A stretch of DNA of 32,245 nucleotides, taken from NCBI GenBank assembly GCA_949297765.1, contig CASFTV010000038.1, positions 1 through 32,245 on the forward strand, written 5' to 3'. The position numbers and the translations under genes were made by a program. Shown piece by piece: positions 9,610-18,702 of this stretch (its first letter is position 1; the number at the start of each line of letters is the position of its first letter). Under the pieces are notes generated by a model. That model saw only the letters and a program-made list of their open reading frames with translations, had not been told where the DNA came from and ran no database searches. Source of the DNA: an uncultured bacterium (GTDB lineage Bacteria > Verrucomicrobiota > Lentisphaeria > Victivallales > UBA1829).

Positions 9610-12600
9610 GAGATTCTCCGCCACGTTCTTTTTTCCGTGGAAGAAGCCGGAAACCGCTTCCGCCGCGTTCTGGAAGATCGTATAAAGTCCCGGAATAAAC
9701 ATCATTCCGAGAATTGTTGCAACGAGCATTCCCCAGAAGGTTGTCACGCCGATCGACTGGCGGCTTCCCGCACCCGCACCGCTCGCGACCACCATCGGGA
9801 ACACGCCGATGACGAACGAAAGAGCGGTCATCATCACCGAGCGGAAACGCACCCGCATTCCGTTCAGGGCGGCTTCACCGACCGATGCGCCGTTCTCGCG
9901 CTCCTGTTTGGAGAATTCGACCATCAGGATTGCGGTTTTCGCGGTCAGCCCGATCAGCATCAGCAGTCCGAGCTGGCAGTAGATGTTCAGCGACATTCCG
10001 GCGAACTTCAGCGCAAGAATCGCTCCCAGAGTCGCCGTGGCCACCGACAGCATCACGGAAATCGGCATTGTCCAGCTTTCATACTGCGCCACCAGGAAGA
10101 GGTACGCCACCAGCAGCGAGACCATCAGCAGACTGACGATTTTTCCTTCATTCTGGCTTTCCTGGTAACTCATATCCGTCCAGCTGATCTGATAATCCTT
10201 CGAAAGGTTCTCGTGGACCAGCTTCTCCAGCAGGGTCATCATTTCCCCGGAGCTGAAGGAGGGAATACTCTGCGTGTTGATTCCCGCCGCCGGAAACATG
10301 TTGAAACGTTCGACCTGCCGCGGCCCGAGTGTCCATTTCAGGGAGGCCAGCGCACTCAGCGGCACTTCCGATCCACTGTTGCTGGTCACATGGAGCTGGT
10401 CGATCACATTCAGATTCTCCCGGAGATCGCTTGCGAGCTGGATCTTGACCTTGTAAGTTTTTCCGAACTTGTTGAAGTCGTTGATGTAGTAGGATCCGAG
10501 CTGGCTCTGCAGCGCATTGAAGATGGAATTGACCGGAACGTTCATGGCCTCGGCCTTCTCACGGTTGATGTCGAGATAGAGCATCGGCGTGTTGGCGTCG
10601 AAAGAGGTGAACGCGTAAACCGCTTTTCCGGTTTCCATGATCCGTGAAAGGAGATTGTTCGCGGTCTGGGCGATCTCCTGCGACGTCTGATCTCCAGTCG
10701 CCTGAAGCGAGAAGGTGACGCCGCCGGTTGCGCCGAGACCCATGATTGCGGGCGGGACAAACGCGTTAACCGTCGCATCCGGCAGCACCAGGCACCGCCG
10801 GATCACATCCGACTGAATCGCCGTAATCTGCGTTTCGGGAGTTTCACGCTCCGACCACGGTTTGAGATTCAGGATCATCAGTCCCAGATTTTCTCCTTCT
10901 CCTGCGGTGAGGCTGCGTCCGGGAACCGTCATGATGCTCTCAATTCCGGGATGGTCCTGAATCAGATCCGAGACATCCTTCAACGCGGCTTCGGTCCTGG
11001 GCAGCGTCGCTCCGGAAGGCAGCGTGACCTCGCAGAAAATTGTTCCCTTGTCTTCCGTGGGCAGGAAGGCGGAGGGGAGCCGATTGAAGAAGTAGTAGTT
11101 CCCCGCAAGGATCAGCGCAAAGAGAACGATTGTCAGCAGAGTTCTGCGAACCAGAAGGCCGCCGACCGCCAGATATGCTCCGCGAGTCCAGTTCAGACCG
11201 ATGTTGAACATATGGAAAAATCCGCGCGGCGTCCGGCTCGGCCGCAGCACCAGAGCGCAGAGCGCCGGACTCAGAGTCATCGCATTCACGGTCGAAAGAC
11301 AGAGCGCGATGCACATTGTGACGGCGAACTGCTTGTAGATGGTCCCCACCATTCCCCCGTAGAACATGATCGGCGTGTAGATCGCGACGACCACCAGCGT
11401 CGTTGCGATCAGAGCGCCCGTGAGCTGCTGCATCGACTTCATCGCCGCATCAAACGGAGAGAGGTGTTCCTCGTCGATCAGCCGGGTGCAGTTTTCCGTC
11501 ACACAGATGGCGTCGTCCACGACCGATCCGATCACCAGAATCAGCGCAAACATCGTCAGCGTGTTGATGCTCATGCCCAGCAGATAGAGGAAGAGAAACG
11601 TTCCGATCAGGGAAACCGGAATCGTCACCGACGGAATAATGGTTGCCCGCCAGTCCTGCAGGAACAGATAGGTAATGACCACCACCAGAAGGAAGGTCAG
11701 AAGCAGGGTTGTAATGATCTCCTGCATGGAAACAATCACAAATTTGGTGGAATCATACGCGACTTCCCACTTCATTCCTTCGGGGAAGTTGGCTTCGAGC
11801 TTATTCAGTTCGGCTTTGACATTCTTCATGATCTCCAGAGCATTGGCATCATTGAGTTTGAAGATGGCCAGCGGGACAGAAGGACGTCCATTGTATGTTC
11901 CGATACTGTTGTACGTTTCGGCGCCGAGTTCGATTTTTGCGATGTCGGAAAGGCGGACCTGTCTGCCGTCCTCTCCGGATTTGATGACGATCTCCCCGAA
12001 CTCCTCCGGAGTGGCGAGCCGTCCTTTCGCGTCGACCTTGAACTGCATCCATCGGCTGCTGGATTCGGTTCCGACCGATCCTGTCGCGGCCTGCACGTTC
12101 TGACTGGCGACCGCATTCCGGATATCGGTATCGCTGATGGAATAGGCTTTCATCTTATAGGGGTCCAGCCAGATCCGGATGCTGTATTCCTGCTCGCCGA
12201 AGATCACCGCCTGTCCGACGCCGTCGATACGGGCGATGGCATCCTTCAGGTGAATGCTGACATAATTGCTCAAATAGAGCGGGGTGTGTTCCGGATTTTC
12301 GCTGTATACGGCGATGGTGGCCAGCATGTCGCTGGACCGTTTGACCACGGTCAGACCGTTGTTGACCACATCGGTCGGCAGCGCGTGTTCCGCACGTTTG
12401 ACGGCGTTGTTCACGTTGACCAGAGCCATATCCTCGTCCGCCCCGGATTTGAAGGTCAGAGTCAGCGTGTAGTTTCCGAGATTGTCCGACTGGGAGGAAT
12501 AGTAGACCATATCCTCAATGCCGTTGACCTCGGATTCCAGCGGAGAGGCGACCGTATCGGCAATCACCTGTGCGCTGGCGCCCGGATAGGTGGCCATGAC

Positions 12601-12735
12601 CATCACGGTCGGCGGCGAAACCTGCGGATATTCGGCTATCGGCAGTTTGTTGACGCAGAGGATCCCCGCCAGCATCAGAAACAGCGAGATCACCAGTGCG
12701 AATCGCGGGCGTCGGATAAAAATTGCTGAAAACAT
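9601..12735 (-). CDS. RND efflux pump, inner-membrane transporter (HAE1/AcrB family)
   Basis: The protein (1,044 aa) is a full-length proton-driven drug exporter with the standard layout: TM1 (about 9-29), a large periplasmic loop, TM2-6 (about 338-495), TM7 (about 535-555), a second periplasmic loop and TM8-12. The proton relay is intact: D407 and D408 in GSVVDDAICVTEN align with the same numbers in AcrB, and the relay Lys is in GLTAKTAILMVEF. YPGASAQ and PPAIMGLG also match the family. AAGGAG lies before the start. It is last in a - strand operon behind its membrane fusion protein (12 bp gap). No outer-membrane channel gene is present, so a TolC-type partner must be encoded elsewhere. Confidence 0.95.
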
Positions 12736-12747
12736 ATCATCCGCTCC

Positions 12748-13833
12748 TTATTGTTTGACTTCCACCACCGGATTGACCTCGTCTCCGGGTTTTGTCTTGT
12801 GGATTCCGCCGACCACAACGGTTTCCCCCGTCTTCAGGCCGGAAAAAATCACCTGACGATTCTGAACCTGAGGTCCGATCCGCACATCGCGCCGTTCGAT
12901 CTTGTTGTCGGAACCGACAACATAGACGTAATGTTTTTTCCCGTCCGTCATCAGCGCCGTGACGCTGACCGATGGAAGCGGCTTTTCAAATTTTTCGCTG
13001 AATTTCACCATCACATATCCTCCGGGAATCAGCTCCATATCGGGATTCTCGCCGACCAGCTGAATCATCAGCGTGCCGGTTTTCGAGTCGATCTGGTTGT
13101 CGATGAAATCCACTTCGATCTTTCCTTTGTACGGTTTCCCGTCCGCCCGGACGATCTCCAGTTCGCCGGAGGTGAAGCGCCCGCCGGAGGAGTATTTGAA
13201 GAAATCCGACTCGCTCATGGAAAAACGGATGTTGATCGGATCAAACTGGACGATCGTGGCCAGCGTTCCTTTTTCCGGCGTGATGTAATTGCCTTCACTG
13301 TATACATTCCGTCCGATCCGTCCGGAGAGCGGAGAGTAGATCTTCGTGTACGAGAAGTTGTTTTCCGCAAGAATCAGATTTGCCTGGGCTTCTTCCGCCT
13401 TGCCCTCGTTGACCAGGTAAGTCCGGACCGCGTTTTCATAAGTGGTCTGCGCTGTGGCGTTGGTCTTGTAGAGTTTTTCATAACGGTTTTTCTCCTTGAG
13501 GGCGTAGGCGAGTTCCGCCTGGGTCTGTTTCAGTGTCGCCTTTGCCGCGTTGACATTCTCCTTGTAGATGGTATCCTCGATCAGGAAAAGCAGATCGCCC
13601 TTTTTCACGATGCTCCCTTCCTTGAACGCGGATTTCCACATCACGCCATTGATGCGCGCAACAATATCGACCGTTTCGGAAGCGGAAACCGTCCCAACGT
13701 AAGTCTTCGACTCCGTATGGGAAAGTTCCTTTGCCTTCTCCACCCGGACTGCCGGAATGGACGCCGCACAAAGTTCAAACGCCGCAATCCCGCAGACCGC
13801 CGCTGTCATCAATTTCTCTGTAAATGTATTCAT
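12748..13833 (-). CDS. RND periplasmic adaptor (membrane fusion protein)
   Basis: This 361-aa adaptor links the inner-membrane pump to an outer-membrane channel. An N-terminal signal segment (about 1-25) ends near ELCAAS. The cysteine there does not sit in a good lipobox, so ordinary signal peptidase I cleavage is more likely than lipidation. Then come a beta-barrel/lipoyl half (TYVGTVSASETVDIVARINGV), an alpha-helical hairpin (about 88-160, rich in Ala, Lys and Glu), the second lipoyl half (IYSPLSGRIGR) and the barrel and membrane-proximal domains. GAGGTG precedes the ATG. It follows the CBM48-like gene by 19 bp and leads the pump gene by 12 bp. Confidence 0.93.
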   Translation of the reverse strand: MNTFTEKLMTAAVCGIAAFELCAASIPAVRVEKAKELSHTESKTYVGTVSASETVDIVARINGVMWKSAFKEGSIVKKGDLLFLIEDTIYKENVNAAKATLKQTQAELAYALKEKNRYEKLYKTNATAQTTYENAVRTYLVNEGKAEEAQANLILAENNFSYTKIYSPLSGRIGRNVYSEGNYITPEKGTLATIVQFDPINIRFSMSESDFFKYSSGGRFTSGELEIVRADGKPYKGKIEVDFIDNQIDSKTGTLMIQLVGENPDMELIPGGYVMVKFSEKFEKPLPSVSVTALMTDGKKHYVYVVGSDNKIERRDVRIGPQVQNRQVIFSGLKTGETVVVGGIHKTKPGDEVNPVVEVKQ

Positions 13834-13852
13834 TTTTCACCTCTTTCCTGAT

Positions 13853-14131
13853 TTATTTAACCTCAACGACGCTGTTCATGGTCCCGAATTCGTTTGCAAC
13901 GAATTTCTCATTTTCCCGGTCCATCAACCAGCACCCATCGATGACAAAACAGTATTCATGAATTCCCGGCGGAAGCTCAAGCGTATACCGGTAGCACTCA
14001 TCCCCCTCCCCCTTCCGCATCCGGAGCTGTTCCGGATTCCAGGAGTTGAAGGTCCCTGCCAGCATCACCCGGCACTCCCGTTCCAGCCGGAGTGTGAAAA
14101 CTGCAGCTTTGCCGCCGCCCTCCATTTCCAT
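13853..14131 (-). CDS. Free-standing glycogen-binding-like domain (CBM48/AMPK-beta type)
   Basis: The 92-aa protein is nearly all one early-set beta-sandwich: FTLRLERECRVMLAGTFNSWNP (about 12-33) and the hairpin LPPGIHEYCFVIDGCWLMD (about 53-71) are hallmarks of CBM48 and AMPK-beta domains, which bind alpha-glucans. No enzyme domain is attached. The start at 14131 is preferred: AGGTGG lies eight bases upstream, whereas the in-frame ATG at 14179 would make the probable MarR operator (14158-14172) coding. It is the first gene of the adaptor and pump operon, downstream of marR. Why a glucan-binding module sits there is unclear; it may sense or scaffold rather than bind sugar. Confidence 0.7.
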   Translation of the reverse strand: MEMEGGGKAAVFTLRLERECRVMLAGTFNSWNPEQLRMRKGEGDECYRYTLELPPGIHEYCFVIDGCWLMDRENEKFVANEFGTMNSVVEVK

Positions 14132-14157
14132 GACCGTTACCACCTGCCTCAGCTCCT

Positions 14158-14172
14158 TATTAGTTAGGAAAC
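14158..14172. promoter_or_regulatory. Second MarR-type operator, before the efflux operon
   Basis: TATTAGTTAGGAAAC here is the exact reverse complement of the 15-mer at 14706-14720 in the marR promoter. It lies between marR and the CBM48-like start at 14131. A weak -35-like TTGTCT lies about 17 nt upstream on the - strand. This suggests an internal promoter controlled by the same repressor. Confidence 0.6.
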
Positions 14173-14246
14173 AAACCATTCAGACAAAAAAAAGCACTTC
14201 CTTGTTCACGTTCGTCTGTTCCGTAATTGATTTTCTTCCGGCTTGT

Positions 14247-14684
14247 TCAGATCTGCCCGGCGCGTTCCGCGACTTCGGTACATCCCTTTATGAAGGTCTG
14301 AAGTTCCTCTCTGCTCCAGTTCCCCCTGAGATGGCGGAGCGACTCGTTGTGACGGGCGACAACGCGGGCTTGAATTCCCCGGCCTTTCTCCGTCAGAATG
14401 ATTTTCTTCAAGCGGGCATCCCGGGAAACCGCCTCGCGACGGATAAATCCCTGCAGTTCCAGCGCCTGAAGCAGACCGGTCGCCGATGACGGACGGACCC
14501 CGAATGCTTCTTCCACATCTTTCTGATACACATCCTGCTCCAGCGAAGCTATGGAAAGAAAGCAGAAAACCCTGCTCTGACTTCCTGTCAGACCGGTTTC
14601 GCGTGCAGAATGGTCGCACATACGTTCAATGCACCGCGACAGATGGAGAATATGGCCGATCAGATCCCGCTGGGACAAAAACAT
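14247..14684 (-). CDS. MarR family transcriptional regulator
   Basis: This 145-aa protein is the size of a typical MarR dimer subunit. The winged helix-turn-helix spans about residues 50-100: DVYQKDVEEAFGVRPSSATGLLQALELQGF is the helix-turn-helix, REAVSRDARLKKIILTEKG is the wing. Conserved Asp-x-Arg (DARLKK) at the wing tip fits DNA binding. Terminal helices provide dimerisation. AAAGGAGGTG precedes the ATG at good spacing. Its own promoter contains a palindromic site (TAGTT-N4-AACTA), and the same 15-mer reappears before the downstream genes. It therefore most likely represses itself and the pump operon until a small ligand binds; the ligand is unknown. Confidence 0.93.
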   Translation of the reverse strand: MFLSQRDLIGHILHLSRCIERMCDHSARETGLTGSQSRVFCFLSIASLEQDVYQKDVEEAFGVRPSSATGLLQALELQGFIRREAVSRDARLKKIILTEKGRGIQARVVARHNESLRHLRGNWSREELQTFIKGCTEVAERAGQI

Positions 14685-14703
14685 TGTGACACCTCCTTTT
14701 ATA

Positions 14704-14744
14704 TAGTTTCCTAACTAATATATCATAAAAGAGTGAATTTACAA
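14704..14744 (-). promoter_or_regulatory. marR promoter with overlapping operator
   Basis: On the - strand: TTGTAA (14744-14739), a 16-nt spacer and TATATT (14722-14717), a good sigma-70 promoter. The inverted repeat TAGTT-TCCT-AACTA (14704-14717, read on +) overlaps the -10 box and start site, the classic position for an autorepressor. Confidence 0.7.
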
Positions 14745-14774
14745 GAGAAAAATCCAAAAAACTTTCCGGATGCC

Positions 14775-14818
14775 GGAAAACAAAACTCCCCTCCGGCCGA
14801 AAACAGGGACGGAGGGGA
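14775..14818 (-). terminator. Intrinsic terminator of the pyrophosphatase gene
   Basis: Stem TCCCCTCCG (14787-14795) with CGGAGGGGA (14810-14818) and a 14-nt loop, followed on the - strand by GTTTTGTTTTCC. It lies 40 bp beyond the hppA stop and separates it from marR. Confidence 0.75.
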
Positions 14819-14857
14819 AAGGAACTGACGGACAGGCCAATAGTCCGCCGCAGCGGA

Positions 14858-17290
14858 TCAGGGTTTGATGCCGATATGGAGGAACTCCTGAATCATCGGC
14901 GAGAACTTCACGATCACCGGGGTGAAGACGATCGCCACCATGCTCATCAGCTTGACAAGGATGTTCAGCGACGGCCCGGACGTATCTTTGCAGGGATCGC
15001 CGACGGTATCGCCGATCACGGCCGCTCCGTGAACCGGATTTTTTGATCCGTCCGCGAGCTTCTTTCCGCCGAAGTTTCCTTTTTCAATATGTTTCTTTGC
15101 GTTGTCCCACGCACCGCCGGCGTTGTTGAGCAGGCAGGCGAGAGAGAATCCGGCGGCAAGTCCACCGGCGAGAAGTCCCATCAGACCAGCGACACCGAGC
15201 AGAAGCCCGGTCGCCACCGGTGTAATGATCGCCAAAAGCGAAGGCAGCATCATTTCCCGCTGAGCTCCTCTTGTGGAGATCTCCACGCAGCGGGCGTAAT
15301 CCGGAGTTGCCTTTCCGTCCATGATTCCGGGGATTTCGCGGAACTGGCGGCGGACCTCCGCAACCATGCTTCCGGCCGCGCGTCCGACCGCCTTCATCGT
15401 CAGTGCGCAGAACACGAATGCCATCATCGCCCCGATAAAGAGTCCGCACAGAAGGAACGGATTCATAATATTGATGTTGTACACCTGCGTCAGAGCCGAA
15501 ATATTGTCGATCATCTGATCGTTGAGCTTGGTCAGGAGCGCGGAGTCAAAGACATTGAATTTGCGTCCCCAGATTTCCACCTCCTGAATTTCGGCGGCGA
15601 GCAGAGCCATCGCGGTGAGTGCGGCGGATCCGATGGCAAATCCCTTTCCGGTCGCCGCGGTGGTGTTGCCGAGCATGTCGAGCGCGTCCGTCCGCTCGCG
15701 GACCTGGGGAGGAAGATGCGACATTTCCGCATTGCCGCCCGCATTGTCGGCGATCGGTCCGTAGGCATCGGTCGCCAGAGTGATGCCGAGCGTCGCCAGC
15801 ATGCCGACCGCGGCAAACCCGATTCCGTAGAGCCCGTGAATCGTTCCGCCGCCTTCCGCGATGGAGAGGAATCCTCCCGCGAATCCGTAGGAGCAGATGA
15901 TCGCAATCACCGTTGCAAGGACCGGGATTCCGGCGGAAAGCATACCGAGCGCCAGTCCGTCGATAATGGTGGTTGCCGGTCCCATCTGCGCCTGAGCGGA
16001 GAGTTCCCGCGTCGGCTTGTATTCATCGGAGGTGTAGTATTCGGTGGAGTAGCCGATCACGACGCCGGCGATCAGTCCGGAAACCACAGCGCCGAAAATT
16101 CCCCATGAAATCATCCCGCACGCGGCGAGAACGGCACAGGCGATCAGGATCAGAACGGAGCTTCCCCATGTTCCGGTCCGCAGGGCCTTCAGCAGCGTCA
16201 TCATGCTGGATCCTTCCTTGCAGCGGACCGAAAAGATTCCGATGATCGAAAGGATGATTCCGATTCCCGCAATAATCAGCGGAGCGTTGACCCGGCTGAC
16301 AATATCCGCATGCGTGAGATGCCCTGCGACAGCGGGAAGAGCGGCGCCGAGCGCGGAAGTCGCCAGAATCGAACCGCAGTACGATTCATAGAGATCGGCG
16401 CCCATTCCGGCGACGTCGCCCACGTTGTCGCCCACATTGTCCGCGATGGTGGCGGGATTGCGCGGATCATCCTCGGGAATTCCGGCCTCGACCTTTCCGA
16501 CAAGGTCCGCTCCGACGTCCGCCGCTTTCGTGTAGATGCCGCCCCCGACACGGGCAAACAGCGCCTGAGTCGACGCGCCCATTCCGAAGGTCAGCATCGT
16601 TGTTGTGATCTCCATCAGGCGGTGTTCCGGATCAAATCCCGGAGCGACCAGCTGGAATCCGAGAAAACTGAACCCGTCGTGCATGTGTCCGGCGGTATAG
16701 ACCAGTTTATCGAGGATCAGATACCAGGCCGTAATATCGAGCAGTCCGAATCCGACCACGACCAGTCCCATGACCGCTCCCGACCGGAACGCGACCTGAA
16801 GTCCGCGGTTGAGGCTTTCGCTCGCGCCCTGTGCGGTTCGGCTTGACGCCGCCGTTGCGGTTTTCATTCCGAGGAATCCGCAGAGGCCGGAGAAGAATCC
16901 GCCCGTCAGGAATGCGACGGGAACAAACGGATTCTGCACCTTGAAAATCGCAAGCACCAGAAAGATCACAAACAGAATCACAAACACGATTCCGACTCTG
17001 GAATACTGCTGTTTCAGATACGCCATTGCCCCCTGCCGGACATATCCGGCGATCTCCTCCATCCGGGCGTTCCCTTTCGGAGCGGAAATCATCATCCGGT
17101 AGCAGACGAACGCCGCCGCAAGAGCGATCAATGCGCAGATCGGAGCAATCCACCACAACGGAGTGATTCCGCTGACCGGCATTTCCGAGATGGTTTTTCC
17201 CGCGGCGGCGAGCGGCGTTCCGGCCGGGGCTTGTGCGGCCAGTGTTCCCGTGGCAAGAACACTCGACAGAATTCCAGACAATTTCATCAT
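14858..17290 (-). CDS. hppA: Membrane-bound ion-pumping pyrophosphatase (K+-dependent type)
   Basis: The enzyme hydrolyses pyrophosphate in the cytoplasm and pumps Na+ and/or H+ across the membrane. The protein (810 aa) has about 16 membrane segments. The substrate site is [20 protein letters not shown] with DNVGDNVGD (residues 258-292), plus [16 protein letters not shown] (508-523) and the C-terminal [25 protein letters not shown] (541-550) has A545 and G548, the pair typical of K+-dependent enzymes; K+-independent ones have Lys and Thr there. The Glu in DLYESY (E302) is at the position seen in Na+-pumping members, one helical turn from plant H+ pumps, so Na+ transport is plausible. The N-terminus begins with a hydrophobic leader and an Ala/Pro linker. 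A terminator follows. Confidence 0.95.
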   Translation of the reverse strand: MMKLSGILSSVLATGTLAAQAPAGTPLAAAGKTISEMPVSGITPLWWIAPICALIALAAAFVCYRMMISAPKGNARMEEIAGYVRQGAMAYLKQQYSRVGIVFVILFVIFLVLAIFKVQNPFVPVAFLTGGFFSGLCGFLGMKTATAASSRTAQGASESLNRGLQVAFRSGAVMGLVVVGFGLLDITAWYLILDKLVYTAGHMHDGFSFLGFQLVAPGFDPEHRLMEITTTMLTFGMGASTQALFARVGGGIYTKAADVGADLVGKVEAGIPEDDPRNPATIADNVGDNVGDVAGMGADLYESYCGSILATSALGAALPAVAGHLTHADIVSRVNAPLIIAGIGIILSIIGIFSVRCKEGSSMMTLLKALRTGTWGSSVLILIACAVLAACGMISWGIFGAVVSGLIAGVVIGYSTEYYTSDEYKPTRELSAQAQMGPATTIIDGLALGMLSAGIPVLATVIAIICSYGFAGGFLSIAEGGGTIHGLYGIGFAAVGMLATLGITLATDAYGPIADNAGGNAEMSHLPPQVRERTDALDMLGNTTAATGKGFAIGSAALTAMALLAAEIQEVEIWGRKFNVFDSALLTKLNDQMIDNISALTQVYNINIMNPFLLCGLFIGAMMAFVFCALTMKAVGRAAGSMVAEVRRQFREIPGIMDGKATPDYARCVEISTRGAQREMMLPSLLAIITPVATGLLLGVAGLMGLLAGGLAAGFSLACLLNNAGGAWDNAKKHIEKGNFGGKKLADGSKNPVHGAAVIGDTVGDPCKDTSGPSLNILVKLMSMVAIVFTPVIVKFSPMIQEFLHIGIKP

Positions 17291-17323
17291 GGGCAGTTCC
17301 GTTCCTCTCTTCTGAAAATGGTT

Positions 17324-17377
17324 CTATGGACTTCCATAGGAAGAAGTTAATAAATTTCTGCTTTTGGAAGCGGGCAA
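17324..17377 (-). promoter_or_regulatory. Probable hppA promoter and leader inverted repeat
   Basis: On the - strand TTGCCC (17377-17372), a 17-nt spacer and TTTATT (17354-17349) make a moderate promoter. Just downstream lies a 7-bp inverted repeat, CTATGGA-CT-TCCATAG (17324-17339), in the leader. It could be an operator or an RNA hairpin. Confidence 0.4.
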
Positions 17378-17424
17378 TTTTAAATAATATGAAACCGTTC
17401 TCTGTTTTTTCAACTTTCATCGGC

Positions 17425-17495
17425 AAAAAAATCGAAAAAATTCCCTTCGGCGTCCGCCGTCGGGGGAGAGAGTTCCGGGACCGGCGGACTCCCCC
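17425..17495 (-). terminator. Probable terminator of the GH130 gene
   Basis: Two alternative stems exist: GTCCGCCG/CGGCGGAC (17452-17459 with 17482-17489) and GGGGGAG/CTCCCCC (17462-17468 with 17489-17495). On the - strand they are followed by two T6-7 runs (17440-17435 and 17430-17425). The rest of 17291-17527 holds the hppA promoter and no gene. Confidence 0.5.
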
Positions 17496-17527
17496 GGCTT
17501 GCCTCCGGCAGAAGATTTCCGGAACTG

Positions 17528-18529
17528 TCAGACCGGTTCGCAGAAAGCAAGAAGATCCGCGACATCCGCGGTTGCGAGACACTCCACCGTGTCAGCCGCG
17601 CCGTAATAGATTTTCACCTCGCCGGAATCCTCCAGGATCATTCCTCCGGGGAAGATCACATCTCCGCGGAAGCCGTGACGTTCGTACGGCATTTCCGGAA
17701 CGATCAGCGGAACACGTCCCATGGCGATCACTCTGGAAGGGTTCTCCAGATCCAGCAGCATGAGTCCGGCTGTATATCTCTTATGCCAGTCCGGATGCCA
17801 TGCGTCGATCTCCTCTTCGACGATCTGAACGGCATGGAACGTGGTCAGCCATCCGTGGGGCGTCTTCACCGGCGGAGCCGCGGGACCGATCTTCGCATTG
17901 GCAAACGGAACGTGTTCCGCGCCGAGCACCAGCTGCGAATTCCCCCAGTAGCGCAGATCGGGCGAGTCGGAAAACCAGATGTCGAACTGTTCGCCGCCTC
18001 CCCGGCCGTACACCGGGAACGGACGCTCCAGACGAAGATATTTTCCATCCTTCCTTTCCGGAAAGAGAACCATATTCCGGTTATCGGGAGTGGAGAGGGA
18101 GAGAATCTCAAATTTCTCAAGGTCCTCCGTGCGGGCGATTCCGCCGCGCAGTCCGTGACGGGTATCGACCGCAAAGCACATGGCAAGCCGTCCGTCGATC
18201 ACGCTCAGGCGGGGATCGTAAGCCCGCAGGATTTCCTCGTCTTCCAGTACAAATGCCGGTTTCGGGCCGGGGGTCCACCGGATTCCGTCGTCGCTCATCG
18301 CGATGCCGATGGAGGTTTTCAGGCGGGGTGCATCCGAAGATCTTCCTTCGTAAAAATCGCGCCACTTCCGCTCTCCGCTCCCGGAATCGTTGCGGAACGC
18401 CATCACATATTTTCCCTGATATTTTGCGACGCCCGCATTGAAAATCAGCGTGGCCTCATACGGAATGTCTTTCGCGGAAAGAATCGGATTCTCCGCACAG
18501 CGCTTCAGGAACAATGGTGTTTTTTTCAT
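17528..18529 (-). CDS. GH130 family beta-mannoside phosphorylase-like enzyme
   Basis: This 333-aa five-bladed beta-propeller resembles GH130, enzymes that cleave beta-mannosides with phosphate to give mannose 1-phosphate. The catalytic Asp is D105 in RAYDPRLS, next to a strand pattern with NPILSAKD (14-21), FNAGVAKYQGKYVMAFRND (30-48) and SDDGIRW, all family signatures. Near the C-terminus GDVIFPGG and IYYGAADT close the propeller. There is no signal peptide, so it acts in the cytoplasm on imported disaccharides. The ATG at 18529 has GGAG seven bases upstream; the upstream in-frame extension covers the promoter region and is rejected. It is divergent from an AraC regulator, its probable controller. 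Confidence 0.88.
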   Translation of the reverse strand: MKKTPLFLKRCAENPILSAKDIPYEATLIFNAGVAKYQGKYVMAFRNDSGSGERKWRDFYEGRSSDAPRLKTSIGIAMSDDGIRWTPGPKPAFVLEDEEILRAYDPRLSVIDGRLAMCFAVDTRHGLRGGIARTEDLEKFEILSLSTPDNRNMVLFPERKDGKYLRLERPFPVYGRGGGEQFDIWFSDSPDLRYWGNSQLVLGAEHVPFANAKIGPAAPPVKTPHGWLTTFHAVQIVEEEIDAWHPDWHKRYTAGLMLLDLENPSRVIAMGRVPLIVPEMPYERHGFRGDVIFPGGMILEDSGEVKIYYGAADTVECLATADVADLLAFCEPV

Positions 18530-18629
18530 AATGATCTCCTTCGATTTGCTTCTCTGAAATTTACCATCGGATATTCCGGAACGATATATAGAAAAGCGCC
18601 AAAACATATCTGTTTTTCCCAAAAAGATC

Positions 18630-18657
18630 TTGCAAGTTTCCGGAGCGTGCGTATAGT
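18630..18657 (+). promoter_or_regulatory. Promoter of the AraC gene at 18703
   Basis: TTGCAA (18630-18635), a 16-nt spacer and TATAGT (18652-18657) on the + strand. The divergent GH130 promoter in the same 173-bp gap has a TATATA box but no clear -35, as expected for an activator-dependent promoter. Confidence 0.65.
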
Positions 18658-18702
18658 ATCCGGGAAGGGGAACGGAACATCAGTCAGGGAGAAATTTTTC
18701 CT

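Noticed and set aside
10951-12729. 592-codon open frame on the + strand opposite the RND pump
   Set aside because: His/Arg/Asp/Gln-rich composition without domains; an antisense shadow of a clear full-length pump gene.
12748-13833. Lipoprotein signal in the RND adaptor
   Set aside because: The cysteine near residue 22 follows FEL, which does not fit a lipobox.
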